A stretch of 14,543 bases of DNA, taken from Cladosporium sp. IMV 00045. Lineage: Eukaryota; Ascomycota; Dothideomycetes; Cladosporiales; Cladosporiaceae. The notes under the pieces are model-generated. The model saw only the letters and a list, made by a program, of their open reading frames with translations. It was not told where the DNA came from and searched no databases. Position 1 is the stretch's first letter. Each line of letters opens with the position of its first letter. Location: assembly GCA_001931905.2 (NCBI GenBank), contig MSJI02000667.1, forward strand, positions 1 to 14,543, written 5' to 3'. The position numbers and the translations under genes were made by a program. Positions 1 through 8,667 of the stretch are shown here, in pieces.

Positions 1-434
1 ACCTGGACGACGGCGGAGCGGGTCAGGGTGTTGGTGCGGACGAGCTCGTTGTTGGACGGGTGGAAGGCGACACCGACAATGCGGACCTTGCGGGAGATGC
101 CCTCGGAGCCCCAGGAGAAGTTGCCGGAGTCGAGACGGAGACCACGGAACTTGCGGTTACCACCACGGGTGCGGACGAGATGGATGCGCTTGGCGCCGAT
201 TCTGGTGGCGGCGGGCTGACGGCCCTTCTCGAAAGCTCTGTTTGCTTGTCAGGAACTTGCGTTCTTGATGGGCAATCATTGCGATCGGGTTATGCATACC
301 TCTTCTTGCGGTAGTATGCGCGCTTAGCACCAGAGGCGCTGCGCTTGTGACGGGAGTCACGAGAGATACTGCGCATGTGTTAGCAGCGTGTTCTGTATGT
401 TGTAGATGTTCGGGTCGTGTAGACTGTACCCCAT
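1..434 (-). CDS. RPS8: 40S ribosomal protein eS8 (RPS8), 5' part, truncated by window edge
   Basis: Structural protein of the cytosolic small ribosomal subunit. Three coding exons are read on the minus strand: 434-430 (only ATGGG), 368-300 and 237-1. Introns are 429-369 (61 bp, GTACAG donor, GCAG acceptor) and 299-238 (62 bp, GTATGC donor, AACAG acceptor). Splicing gives a product starting [20 protein letters not shown], then [57 protein letters not shown] and [15 protein letters not shown], which is the eS8 signature throughout. About 103 of the roughly 200 residues usual for the family are present; the 3' end lies left of the window. The start is fixed because only the ATGGG mini-exon restores the invariant MGISRD in frame. 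Rich in Lys/Arg, as expected for an rRNA-binding protein. Identity is very secure; the mini-exon is inferred from frame and splice signals. Confidence 0.95.
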
Positions 435-455
435 AGTTGCTGTTGGTGAGAGTTA

Positions 456-575
456 CTGCAAAGGAACAATGTTAGTGAAGATCCTTGCGGTGTGTTGTCG
501 GGCAGAATCTCGCGCTCCGAGTATCGCAGTCGCAATGTCCTCGTCTTGAAAAGAATCTGTTGCTGATAGACATAC
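456..575 (-). other. Probable intron in the 5' UTR of the eS8 gene
   Basis: On the minus strand, 22 bases upstream of the eS8 start codon, there is a strong acceptor context: CACTAAC branch-like sequence, pyrimidine stretch and TTTGCAG ending at 456. A matching GTATGT donor begins at 575, giving a 120-bp intron. Ribosomal-protein genes often carry leader introns. This is read from splice motifs only; transcript data would settle it. Confidence 0.5.
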
Positions 576-1486
576 CGATAAACGTACTTTCACCGGTGCA
601 GAGGAGTATAGTTGGCGAGGGTCGTGAGTGCGTGGAATCCGCAATGCTGAAGTCAAGTTCGACTTCACCCGCACAATTCGCTTTGATCTCTTGGGATTTT
701 CGGATTTCTTGGCATCGTGGCTTCCCACCTCGTTTGTGCCTCAGGCTAGAAAGACGCGGAGATCGGGCCTTCCCGCTCCCTTCACCGCTAACTCCGGTCG
801 AGACGCTGCTGAATTGACAAAATACCAGACAACAACAAAAATCCAGCCGCAATGTTCAGGTATTAATGTCAAGATCCGTGTGGGGTGCTCGAGTACTGTT
901 CGACTTTGGCATGTGAATGCCATCCCTCACATCTACCGATCCGGCAATGTACTGCACCACTGGTTCATGAATGGGAGCGTCGTTGGCGCAATCACAGACG
1001 TGAATGCCTCGCCCGTGTTAACGTCTCACGAACAGTCAGCTTTTTGCTTGCGTGGAAGTTAGCGAGTAATACACTACCGCATCAATTACCGCGATGGGAG
1101 AACGGAGCAACAGGCAATGCTCCTCGGTCGATGGCGGTGGGTAGAACGAAAGTAATTGCCGGATAGTCGGCACATACTATACTCCATCGTCCCCCGCTGA
1201 CTTTGTGACGATCGCTATGGTGCAAGATCCATATATTTGCACGATGTCGCTCCAAGTCGGCGTCCGACTCTGACTGTGTTGACTTGTTAGATGTCATTTA
1301 GTCCCAGGCAAGTTGAAGTACGCTCATCTCACTTTATAAGACAACCCCAGCAAACGCGAATGCGCCAGAGTCAAATCCTTATTCGACTGGCTCTGAATCA
1401 CGAGCCATACCGAGTTCACTAATCAGCACGCCCTATCTCACACATGCCGAACAAATACGCCAACCAGCTCACAGCATAACCCTACC
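576..1486. promoter_or_regulatory. Divergent intergenic region between eS8 and the P450 gene
   Basis: About 0.9 kb separating the eS8 gene (minus) from the P450 gene (plus), so it should hold both promoters. The eS8 leader and promoter must lie in roughly 576-800. On the P450 side a TATA-like TATAAG sits at 1335-1340, about 150 bp before the ATG, followed by a C/A-rich leader. Small open frames here (such as 628-1062 and 885-1166) overlap each other in different frames, resemble no family and have no splice support, so I do not call genes. A short inverted repeat GAAGTC/GACTTC lies at 649-666. I see no tRNA A/B boxes. Confidence 0.6.
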
Positions 1487-3065
1487 ATGTTCTTATCCTG
1501 GCCCCTTGCCGTCGCGACCACTCTCTTATTGACATTGACATTTCGTCTCATAAAGACTAAATACCGCTCCGACCTGCGTCAGATCCCCGGCCCTTTCCTC
1601 GCCAGCATCAGCAACATCGACCGAGTATGGAGCTGTGCACTCGGCAAGCAGATGAATTATCACATCAATCTCCATGCCTCCTACGGACCCCTAGTGCGCG
1701 TAGGACCCAACCACGTCTCCATAGCAAGCAGCAGTGCGATCCAGAAACTTTACGGCATTAGCACAAAGTTCTACAAGAGCGACTTCTATAGTCTCTTCGA
1801 CATCAAGACCCCTAGTGGCGGACAGGCCAGTACGACATTCTCGGTCCGCGATGAGACAGTGCATAAAGCGAAGAAACGGCCGGTGGCGAATGCGTTCTCG
1901 ATGGGCACAATGCGCGATTTGGAGCCAATGAACGATGCCTGTTCCGAAATATTCATGAGGAAGTTGGAAGGCTTTGTTGGGAAGGATGTGGATCTGGGCA
2001 CATGGCTGCACTGGTATGCTTTTGATGTCATATCCTCCATCACCTTCTCAAACCGGCTGGGCTTCATGGAGCAGGAGCGGGATGTGGAAAACATCATCGA
2101 GGCGATTGAGGGTAGACTGGTATACAACAGCGTCGTCGGGCAAGCGCCTTGGTTGCACCAGATCCTCTTTGGGAATCCTGTGGTGGCATGGTTGGCGAAT
2201 TGGATTCCAGCAGTGGCAACCATGAACTCGTCAAAGTTCATTGTCTCGTTCGCTGCGAAGCAGTTGCAGCGCTATCATCAAAACGACTTCAATATCGACT
2301 TTGAGCTAGCCGACATGCTCGATCGCTTCAAGCGCTTCAAAGATGGCGAACAAGTCATGAGCGACTCGGAGCTCCTCACGCATGCTGTCAGCAACATCTT
2401 CGCTGGTAGCGACACAACCGCGGCTTCTCTACGTGCAATCTTCTACTACCTCTGCCGCACACCCTCATCGCGCAAGAAGGTGCTGGCTGAAATTGATGAA
2501 GCCAACCAAAAAGGACGCCTTTCTAACCCCGTCACTTTTGCCGAGGCACAGGAGCTCAATTATCTCCAGTCGGTTATAAAAGAGGCGTTGCGAATGCACC
2601 CTGCAGTTGGCTTGCTGCTCGAGCGTGTTGTACCTCGCGGTGGTGCCGAGGTAGGCGGTGCGTGGCTTGCTGGTGGCACTGTTGTGGGGATCAACCCTTG
2701 GGTGGCGGCGAGGGACAATGAAGTCTATGGCGGGGATGCGGACATTTTCAGGCCCGAAAGATGGTTGGAGACCGACGGCGAACAGCTGAAAGCGATGGAG
2801 AGGAACTTTCTGGCCGTGAGTCTCACAATATGTACGAACGGAGAGGCCTACATATATGCTGACGTGATACCACCAGTTCGGCACAGGCACGCGTACGTGC
2901 TTGGGAAAGAACATCTCCCTTCTTGAGATGTCGAAGTTGGTTCCTCAAGCCCTGCGGCAGTTCGATTTCGAACTTTCACGACCTGACCTTGATTGGGTGC
3001 TGCACGACTATTGGTTCGTGAGGCAGACTGGCTTGGTGTGCAAAGTCAAGTCGAGACGAAAATGA
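1487..3065 (+). CDS. Cytochrome P450 monooxygenase (pisatin demethylase-like group)
   Basis: Haem-thiolate monooxygenase, expected in the ER membrane and using electrons from P450 reductase. Exons 1487-2815 and 2877-3065; the 61-bp intron 2816-2876 has a GTGAGT donor, GCTGAC branch and CCAG acceptor. The product is 505 residues, a normal length. Visible features: N-terminal membrane anchor (residues 3-22), proline hinge IPGP (33-36), I-helix AGSDTT (306-311), K-helix ExxR E366-A-L-R369, FRPERW (421-426), and the haem loop FGTGTRTCLG (444-453) with Cys451 as axial ligand. The haem loop lies entirely in exon 2; without splicing the frame would run into the intron, stop at 2926 and lose the ligand. 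The continuation KNISLLEMSKLVP is typical of fungal P450s near pisatin demethylase and benzoate hydroxylase groups. Substrate unknown. Followed on the same strand by an MFS carrier, which suggests but does not prove a shared detoxification or catabolic role. Confidence 0.93.
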
Positions 3066-3889
3066 AGACGATCACCGGACTCGCCGGCCAAGGCAAATCA
3101 TGCAGACACAAGAGTCAGCTAGATTGAGGACTTGGAGGGCTTGGTTGGCTCGCTGGAAGGCCTTGATCACGGCTTCCCCTCATTCTTTGTCCCACGGCCC
3201 AAGGGCAGACCTGGAGGCTCGAACATGACACCCGCCAAAGGCGCGCACGTATGGGCTTGGATCAAACCTTCGCACCCGACTAACGTCCAGGCCTTGTTAC
3301 CTAGGTTGCTATAATGACAGCGCCAATGGCCGCATTCAGCAAACCAGCCGGCCATGTTCCTTGGCGCCGCCCTTGGCTGTCATCTCCAGAGCCAGGGATC
3401 GGGTTTCAAGCATCGACAGGCGAGCCATCGATGACAGTTTGCATAGGTGCGCTGCGACAACCGAGCCCAGGCGAGTCCAAATCTCACCCTGCTGTCGCGT
3501 GGCATTGCAGACAAGCCTGCGAATCAATCGCTTGACGCTTTTAGCGTGTGGGGGATGAAGCGGGGGAGGATCCCCAAGATGCACTACTTCTCGCACGGCC
3601 GAGGTTGGCTTGTTGGTGATGGTGGTGTTGTTTCCCTCCAGTCTTCCATCGGAAGCTGCGGTGGTGGTACTTGCCGTGTGCATGGCGGCGCTGTTAGGTT
3701 TCTCTAATGGCGCGGCAGGTTGCTGCTCAGGGTGTGAGGTACAGTATCACCGCTGGGCGAAATCTTACAAGTAGGCATTGATTCCCACTTGATTTCCTCT
3801 TATCGCTGGTCAGGCAGGGCTCTGCTGTTCATTCTCTGCAGCTTTTCTCACACACTCAAATTTATATCCTCCTGTAAACGATAGACACC
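3066..3889. promoter_or_regulatory. Intergenic region: P450 3' flank and MFS promoter
   Basis: About 0.8 kb with no convincing gene; the open frames (for example 3336-3683 minus) look random. The right part should be the MFS promoter: a TATA-like TTTATAT at 3861-3867 in a C/T-rich leader, and GATA-factor-type sites (HGATAR) at 3800-3805 (reverse strand, CGATAA) and 3879-3884 (CGATAG). Two CreA-type SYGGRG matches lie close together at 3548-3553 (GTGGGG) and 3560-3565 (GCGGGG). Such short motifs occur often by chance, so regulation by nitrogen or carbon status is only a suggestion. Confidence 0.45.
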
Positions 3890-5685
3890 ATGTCGGCACC
3901 AACAGCCAACACCGACATCCCCGACCTCGAGAAGTCCAATATCGAGCATCTCGAGCGCACCATCTCTGGTGACTCTGATGCCGCCAACGATGCCCGCATC
4001 GCGGCTCTCACGCCCGAGGAGCAAAAGAAGGTCATCAGAAGAATTGATATTCGCTTGGTTTTGACACTGGGCTTCATGTACTGCGTGTCATTGATGGACC
4101 GCACCAACACCGTGAGCAGCGATCTGTGTCTATCATAGCGCTCTCGCTAACATTTCAACCAAGGGCATCGCCGTCGTTGCTGGCATGGGAGTCGATCTCA
4201 GACTCATCGGAGACCGCTACTCGATCATCGTCCTCATCTTCTTCATCAGCTACGTCTTGCTTCAACCACCTGCGACCGTTGTACTGAGGAAAGTCGGCCC
4301 TCGAGCTTTCCTCCCATCGATCACGATTCTTTGGGGCATCACCATGATCTGCTTTGGCTTCGTCAAGCAGTGGTATGAGCTGGTTCCGCTCCGTATAATC
4401 TTGGGAATCTTCGAGGCTGGATTCTTCCCAGTAAGTCTGCTTCGCTCTCAATATTCGGTTCCAACCTACACATACTGATAATCAACAGGGCTGCGCATAC
4501 CTTCTCTCTTGCTGGTACCCACGCTACGAGCTCCAGAAGCGAAATGCCGTGTTCTACTTGATTGGAAGCATGAGTTCCGCATTCTCCGGCATTCTCGCCT
4601 ACGGCTTTTGGCAAATGAACGGTCTTGGTGATCTCGGTCCTGACTACGGCCAACACTATGGTCCTACTCCCACTAACCCCACGGCGCCCAGCGGCATCAT
4701 GTCAGGGATTGCAGGCTGGCGTTGGATATTTATCATGCAGGGCATCATCACGTAAGTCGAACGATCTGTGCAGTAAATCCTCGCATCTAATCAAACCCCA
4801 CAGCGTCGTCGTCGGCTTCATCGGCGGTATCACCATCGTCGACTTCCCCGAACTCGCAGCCAAACACTCAAAGACATCTCTTCCCTTCCTGAACGAGAAA
4901 GAGGCCGCCTTCGTCTGCGCCCGCATCGAAAAGGACCGCCACGATGTCCAACTCGAACCTTTCAACCTGAAGAAATACCTCCTAGGCGCCTGCGACTTGA
5001 AAATCGTCGCTTTCGGCTTCCTCTTCGGCCTCACCACCACCGTCACCTACGCCATCGCCTATTTCCTCCCCATCATCCTCAACGTCGGCATGGGCTTTTC
5101 CGTCGGCGCATCTCAATGCTTGATCGGTACGTCAACACCTCCATACCCATCGCCTCTCGCATAACCCCGCTAACAAAACCCCCCCCCCCCCCAGCACCGC
5201 CCTACGTCCTCGCCGCCATCGTCATGTACGCCTGCGCCTGGGCGGGCGACAAATACCACCTCCGCGGGCCCTTCGTGATCGTCAATGCAGCTTACGGCAT
5301 CATTGGACTCGGCATGCTGGGCTTCCTGCAAAACCCTGCCGCGCGCTACGTCGGCGCTTTCCTGGCAACCACCTCCGCCAACGCCAACGTTCCCTGTGTG
5401 CTGACCTGGCAGGCCAACAACATCCGCGGACAGTGGAAGCGCGCCCTCGCCTCCGCCACGCTGGTTGGCGCGGGTGGTATTGGCGGTATCATCGGCAGCA
5501 CTGTGTTCAGAGAGCAAGATAAGGCTACCGGCTACAAACCCGGCATGTATACTACCATGCTGGCTAGTGCGTTGGTGATTATCATTTCGTGTTTGTTGGA
5601 GTTGAAGTTCTGGAGGGCGAACAAGCGCGCCGCGGCTGGTGGGAAGCTGGTCGCTGGACTGGAGGGTTTCAGGTACACTTATTGA
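3890..5685 (+). CDS. MFS transporter, anion:cation symporter family (Dal5/Tna1-like)
   Basis: Predicted 12-helix plasma-membrane carrier for an organic anion; the family includes allantoate, nicotinate and vitamin permeases. Five exons: 3890-4111, 4164-4430, 4489-4751, 4804-5126, 5195-5685. The introns (52, 58, 52 and 68 bp) start GTGAGC, GTAAGT, GTAAGT and GTACGT and all end in AG; phases join exactly to give 521 residues. Family marks: a charged cytosolic N-terminus, first helix [19 protein letters not shown] with [22 protein letters not shown] (150-164), [12 protein letters not shown] just after, and [12 protein letters not shown] at the exon 4/5 joint. The long hydrophilic loop between helices 6 and 7 (about 262-310) is normal. 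Exon 1 begins at the only ATG that gives the conserved acidic N-terminus. The last intron ends in a run of 14 C. Substrate cannot be told from the sequence. Convergent to the NCS1 permease gene. Confidence 0.92.
5179..5192 (+). repeat. C14 tract at a splice acceptor
   Basis: Fourteen consecutive C immediately before the AG that ends the last intron of the MFS gene. It serves as the polypyrimidine tract; it is also a likely site of sequencing or replication slippage, but length changes inside the intron would not shift the frame. Confidence 0.85.
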
Positions 5686-5983
5686 TCTGATTGGCTGAGT
5701 TATCGTGAGAGATGGCTGTCATGTAGATGGAGAGGGTTGTACACATATAGCGATGTGGATGCGACTATGACTATGCAGATATAATGAGTATGTGAATTAA
5801 TTTGACTGAACATACACGAAACCGGTCGAAGTGCGAGGCTAGAAGCTTAGTAGGCGTATGCATTCAACGTACGCGATTGTATAAAGACGCCCAAGGAGGC
5901 TGAGGGGCACATACAGCTCTCGTTCCAACATCTACTGAACGTACGAAAAAGGTAGTTGAATACCAACAACGATCTCCCCACAC
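5686..5983. other. Convergent 3' region between the MFS and NCS1 genes
   Basis: 298 bp shared by the two 3' ends. It is AT-richer than the genes on either side, with TATAATGAGTATGTGAATTAA-like sequence around 5780-5800 that could serve 3' processing of the MFS mRNA. No gene seen. Confidence 0.5.
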
Positions 5984-7585
5984 CTAGCGTCCGAAACGGC
6001 GAATCTCCAACCACCTCAAAGGCGGAAAGACGATGAGAGCCCAAGCGAAACCGACAAAGTTCCCCATGTCACCACCATGCTCACCAACGAGCGCCGCAAG
6101 CGGGCCGATATACCAAACCTGAGCCATGCAAATGATCGCGCCCGCCCAGCCGACGAGGAAAGCAGCCAGCGCCGCCAAACCCACGGGCAGTTTGCGGTGA
6201 TCGTCCCACGCGTCCCAATTCCAACCCAAACCACGCCAGCTGCGGAAAATCAAATGTTCCTCGAGCAAGATGGCAATCCAAATCGACACCCAGTAACCCA
6301 TGAGGGCGAGGAAGTTTGTGAAGATCTCGGCCAGATTCGCGCGGCCGGCGATGGCGCAGACGGTGAAAATGATCGTTCCGACCGTGTTCCACACCACGCG
6401 CGGGACTTTCTCAAAGTTCGTGCCCAGCGTTTGGAAATCCACGCCGGCCGCGTACACGGGCAGGATTAGGTTGGCGATCAGGCCGAGGGCGACGATGACG
6501 CTGCAGAAAGAGCCGAAGCCGCCTAGAGGCCTGAAGCCTTCAACGATGAGGGCGCCTTCGGACACGTCGAAGGCTGCCGCCCAGAGTGGGTTGGAGGTGA
6601 TGCCGGAGCCGAGACCGATGCCGACGACGAAGGCGAATGTGAAGGATAGTGCGAGGCCGACCATTGTCACGGCGAAGACCTTACGACGTGGGGAGTTTTC
6701 CGGGTAGTAGACGAAGAGGTCCGCAGCGCCTCCGCTGTAAGTGATGGCGGCTGCCATGCACAGACTGAAAAAGCTCAGTTGATTGCCTCTGACGGTGAGC
6801 GAGTCTACGCCTTCGGCAGGGTTGGCTGTCAAGTCAAAGTTGGGACCAGCGACACCGGCAAGGATGGAGACGACGATGATCTGAGGAAGCCAGGCGTATC
6901 GCTCGTAGAGGTGGAAGATGCTGTAGCCGAAAGTCGTGATCACCCAACCGATGACTGCCGTGATAATGATGCCCACGATCACTGTCAAACTGCCGCCGAC
7001 GCTGACCGCGCTGATGATCTGACCGGCTACGATGGCGTCCAAGAGCGAGTAGCCTAGGAGGACGATGATGTTGAGAATGACGATGATCTTGGCGGGATAC
7101 CAGCCCATCGAGTAGCGCGCGAAGACCATAGTCCTGTTACCAGACCTAGGTCCGAAGGTTGCAATGTAGGCGACCGGGGTGATGCCAACGATCATGCCGA
7201 AGACGGCGCACAAAGCAGCGTCGGTGAAGCCCAGTTGGAACACTGACGGTCCAAGCATGCCCAGAGTGATGTTGTTCGCGGCCAGGTTGATACTGAACCA
7301 AAGAATACCAATCTGACCAAATCCCAACTGAGAGGTGCTGTGTCGGTCCTCTGGCATCACCCTCTCAATGCCTCTGGCTTCCAAGTTGTAGCGAACCAAC
7401 GTCCTCTCAAACGACCTGATGTATTTCATCGGTCCCCGACCCGCCGTCGCTTCGACATCTGTGGAGTCCGTTTGCGCGGTTATAGAAGTCTGAGGCGCGA
7501 GGTTTGGGCCGATCTTTTCATGAGTCTTCACCCTATTGTGTCCGGCATCTTGGGCCAGCTCAGTGGCATTCCCATGCTCTTCCAT
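5984..7585 (-). CDS. NCS1 permease, Fcy2/FcyB (purine-cytosine permease)-like
   Basis: Single-exon 533-residue membrane transporter of the nucleobase:cation symporter-1 family, Fcy branch, expected at the plasma membrane and driven by protons. A polar N-tail (1-60) leads into the family opening RSFERTLVRYNLEARGIERV (57-76). The first helices follow with LGFGQIGILWFSINLAANN (87-105) and GMLGPSVFQLGF (109-120). Then come GPRSGNRTMVFARYSMGW (145-162), helix 3 around NIIVLLGYSLLDAIVAGQ (172-189), helix 6 with YSGGAADLFVYYPENSP (283-299) and helix 8 with ANLILPVYAAGVDFQTLG (371-388). About 12 helices in all. Compared with FcyB, whose binding residues I recall as Trp159, Asn163, Trp259, Pro353 and Asn354, the aligned residues here are Tyr179, Asp183, Tyr283, Leu375 and Pro376, so a different substrate is likely. 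The family call is secure, purine/cytosine specificity is not. Divergent from the zinc-finger/TenA gene. Confidence 0.92.
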   Translation of the reverse strand: MEEHGNATELAQDAGHNRVKTHEKIGPNLAPQTSITAQTDSTDVEATAGRGPMKYIRSFERTLVRYNLEARGIERVMPEDRHSTSQLGFGQIGILWFSINLAANNITLGMLGPSVFQLGFTDAALCAVFGMIVGITPVAYIATFGPRSGNRTMVFARYSMGWYPAKIIVILNIIVLLGYSLLDAIVAGQIISAVSVGGSLTVIVGIIITAVIGWVITTFGYSIFHLYERYAWLPQIIVVSILAGVAGPNFDLTANPAEGVDSLTVRGNQLSFFSLCMAAAITYSGGAADLFVYYPENSPRRKVFAVTMVGLALSFTFAFVVGIGLGSGITSNPLWAAAFDVSEGALIVEGFRPLGGFGSFCSVIVALGLIANLILPVYAAGVDFQTLGTNFEKVPRVVWNTVGTIIFTVCAIAGRANLAEIFTNFLALMGYWVSIWIAILLEEHLIFRSWRGLGWNWDAWDDHRKLPVGLAALAAFLVGWAGAIICMAQVWYIGPLAALVGEHGGDMGNFVGFAWALIVFPPLRWLEIRRFGR

Positions 7586-7699
7586 TGTGATCTGTTCATG
7601 TCAGTCTCAATCCCATGATTGGGGAATACTTTTTTCAGGCATGATCCTTTCGCTGGCTTTACCCAGAGCAAGTTCAAGGCCGTATGATCTCAGCCCAAC

Positions 7700-7777
7700 A
7701 CTTTGCTGCGACGCGACATAGCGAGGGGGGAATGTACGATCTGTAGTCCTCTAGATCTGTCGCTGTCGCAGCAAAGT
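7700..7777. repeat. Inverted repeat, 19/20-bp arms, 39-bp spacer
   Basis: Left arm 7700-7718 reads ACTTTGCTGCGACGCGACA. The reverse complement of the right arm 7758-7777 is ACTTTGCTGCGACAGCGACA. The two are identical but for one extra A. The match does not extend outward or inward. The element lies in the permease promoter. It could be a dimer-bound operator, a cruciform, or the remnant of a small inverted-repeat element. Confidence 0.8.
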
Positions 7778-8628
7778 ATCGAGCACCGGCTCATGCTGTT
7801 ACGGATAGTACCTTGATCTTGGTCTCCAGACGCTGCTTTGCTACTTGGGTGCATTGTGATGGTAGGAGGGCGTACAATCGTATAAAGGCAACGAAAACCC
7901 TGCGACCAATGTTAGTGTGCCAATGGCGGGATGAAAAGCGATTTCGGCGATTGAAAATGAAGATGTCACGATCGACGCCGTGGGTTTTGTCACAGTACCT
8001 GCTTGGTGAATGCTTGTCAGATACTCAAGTAGAGTCTTGAAAACGACACAGAGACGATTGGTGTGTATGACAAAAATTGAGATGGAGGAGTCAGAAGGAA
8101 AAAGATAAGAGAGAACATTTCCAAGAAACCAATACATGGCATGCTTCGGACTAGCGAAAGACCCTGGGTTCGTTGGCTCGGCCGGACCCATCTACAAGGC
8201 GGTTTGGTGGGGGCAGCAGGGCAGCGAACCATTCTGCTGCTATCATGGTATTGATCTCCTGGACGCTTGTGCTGTTGAGGAGTCTTGCCGTCGAATTGAT
8301 GTCATGTTCAGGTCTCGTCAGAACGTCTTGATTCCTCTCACCAAGTCCTTCTTCACGAGACTCGCAACATCAACTTGCCTATCGCAAGCAAAAGGCATCA
8401 AGAAAGAATTACCTCTTGCGGCTCTCCTCAGAAACTTGGCGAACGTTAGCTCTAAGACTCTCATTCGGCCTAGTGGTTGGCCAGACCGTATTTCCATTCT
8501 TGAAAGCCCGGGCAAATCGGCCTATCTTTCGATCTTTACCCCCAGAAATCAACTTTCATACCGCAAACGCCCGATCCGGTTATTCGAGTGCCGTATACCA
8601 TTGGATGTGATCCTATTCTGTTTGAGGT

Positions 8629-8640
8629 ACTGTATACAGT
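8629..8640. repeat. Perfect 12-bp palindrome ACTGTATACAGT
   Basis: Perfectly self-complementary and ends 27 bases before the ATG of the zinc-finger/TenA gene, so it falls in the leader or core promoter. A binding site for a dimeric factor, perhaps the gene's own product, is possible; no direct support. Confidence 0.6.
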
Positions 8641-8667
8641 CGCTACACGCGTACGGCCACGCACAGC

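Larger units (their letters stand above)
7586..8667. promoter_or_regulatory. Divergent intergenic region between the NCS1 permease and zinc-finger/TenA genes
   Basis: About 1.1 kb holding both promoters. It contains a long inverted repeat (7700-7777) 115 bp upstream of the permease ATG, a HGATAR-type site AGATAA at 8103-8108, and a perfect palindrome (8629-8640) just before the zinc-finger gene. A 193-codon open frame at 8136-8717 crosses the start of the next gene in another frame, has no recognisable domain or helix pattern, and is not called. Confidence 0.6.

Noticed and set aside
453..1297. Several overlapping open frames on both strands upstream of the P450
   Set aside because: They overlap in conflicting frames, have random-looking composition, and cover the eS8 leader and promoter.
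2816..2926. C-terminal tail of the P450 read without splicing
   Set aside because: It reads through a canonical 61-bp intron and would remove the haem-binding cysteine, which is restored by splicing to 2877.
3132..3707. Open frames between the P450 and MFS genes
   Set aside because: Mutually overlapping, no family resemblance, no splice signals that extend them.
6077..7057. Plus-strand open frames within the NCS1 permease gene
   Set aside because: Antisense shadows caused by GC-biased codon use of the real minus-strand gene.
8155..8185. GGGTTCGTTGG, resembling a tRNA B box
   Set aside because: The usual A after TTCG is replaced and no cloverleaf can be drawn around it.
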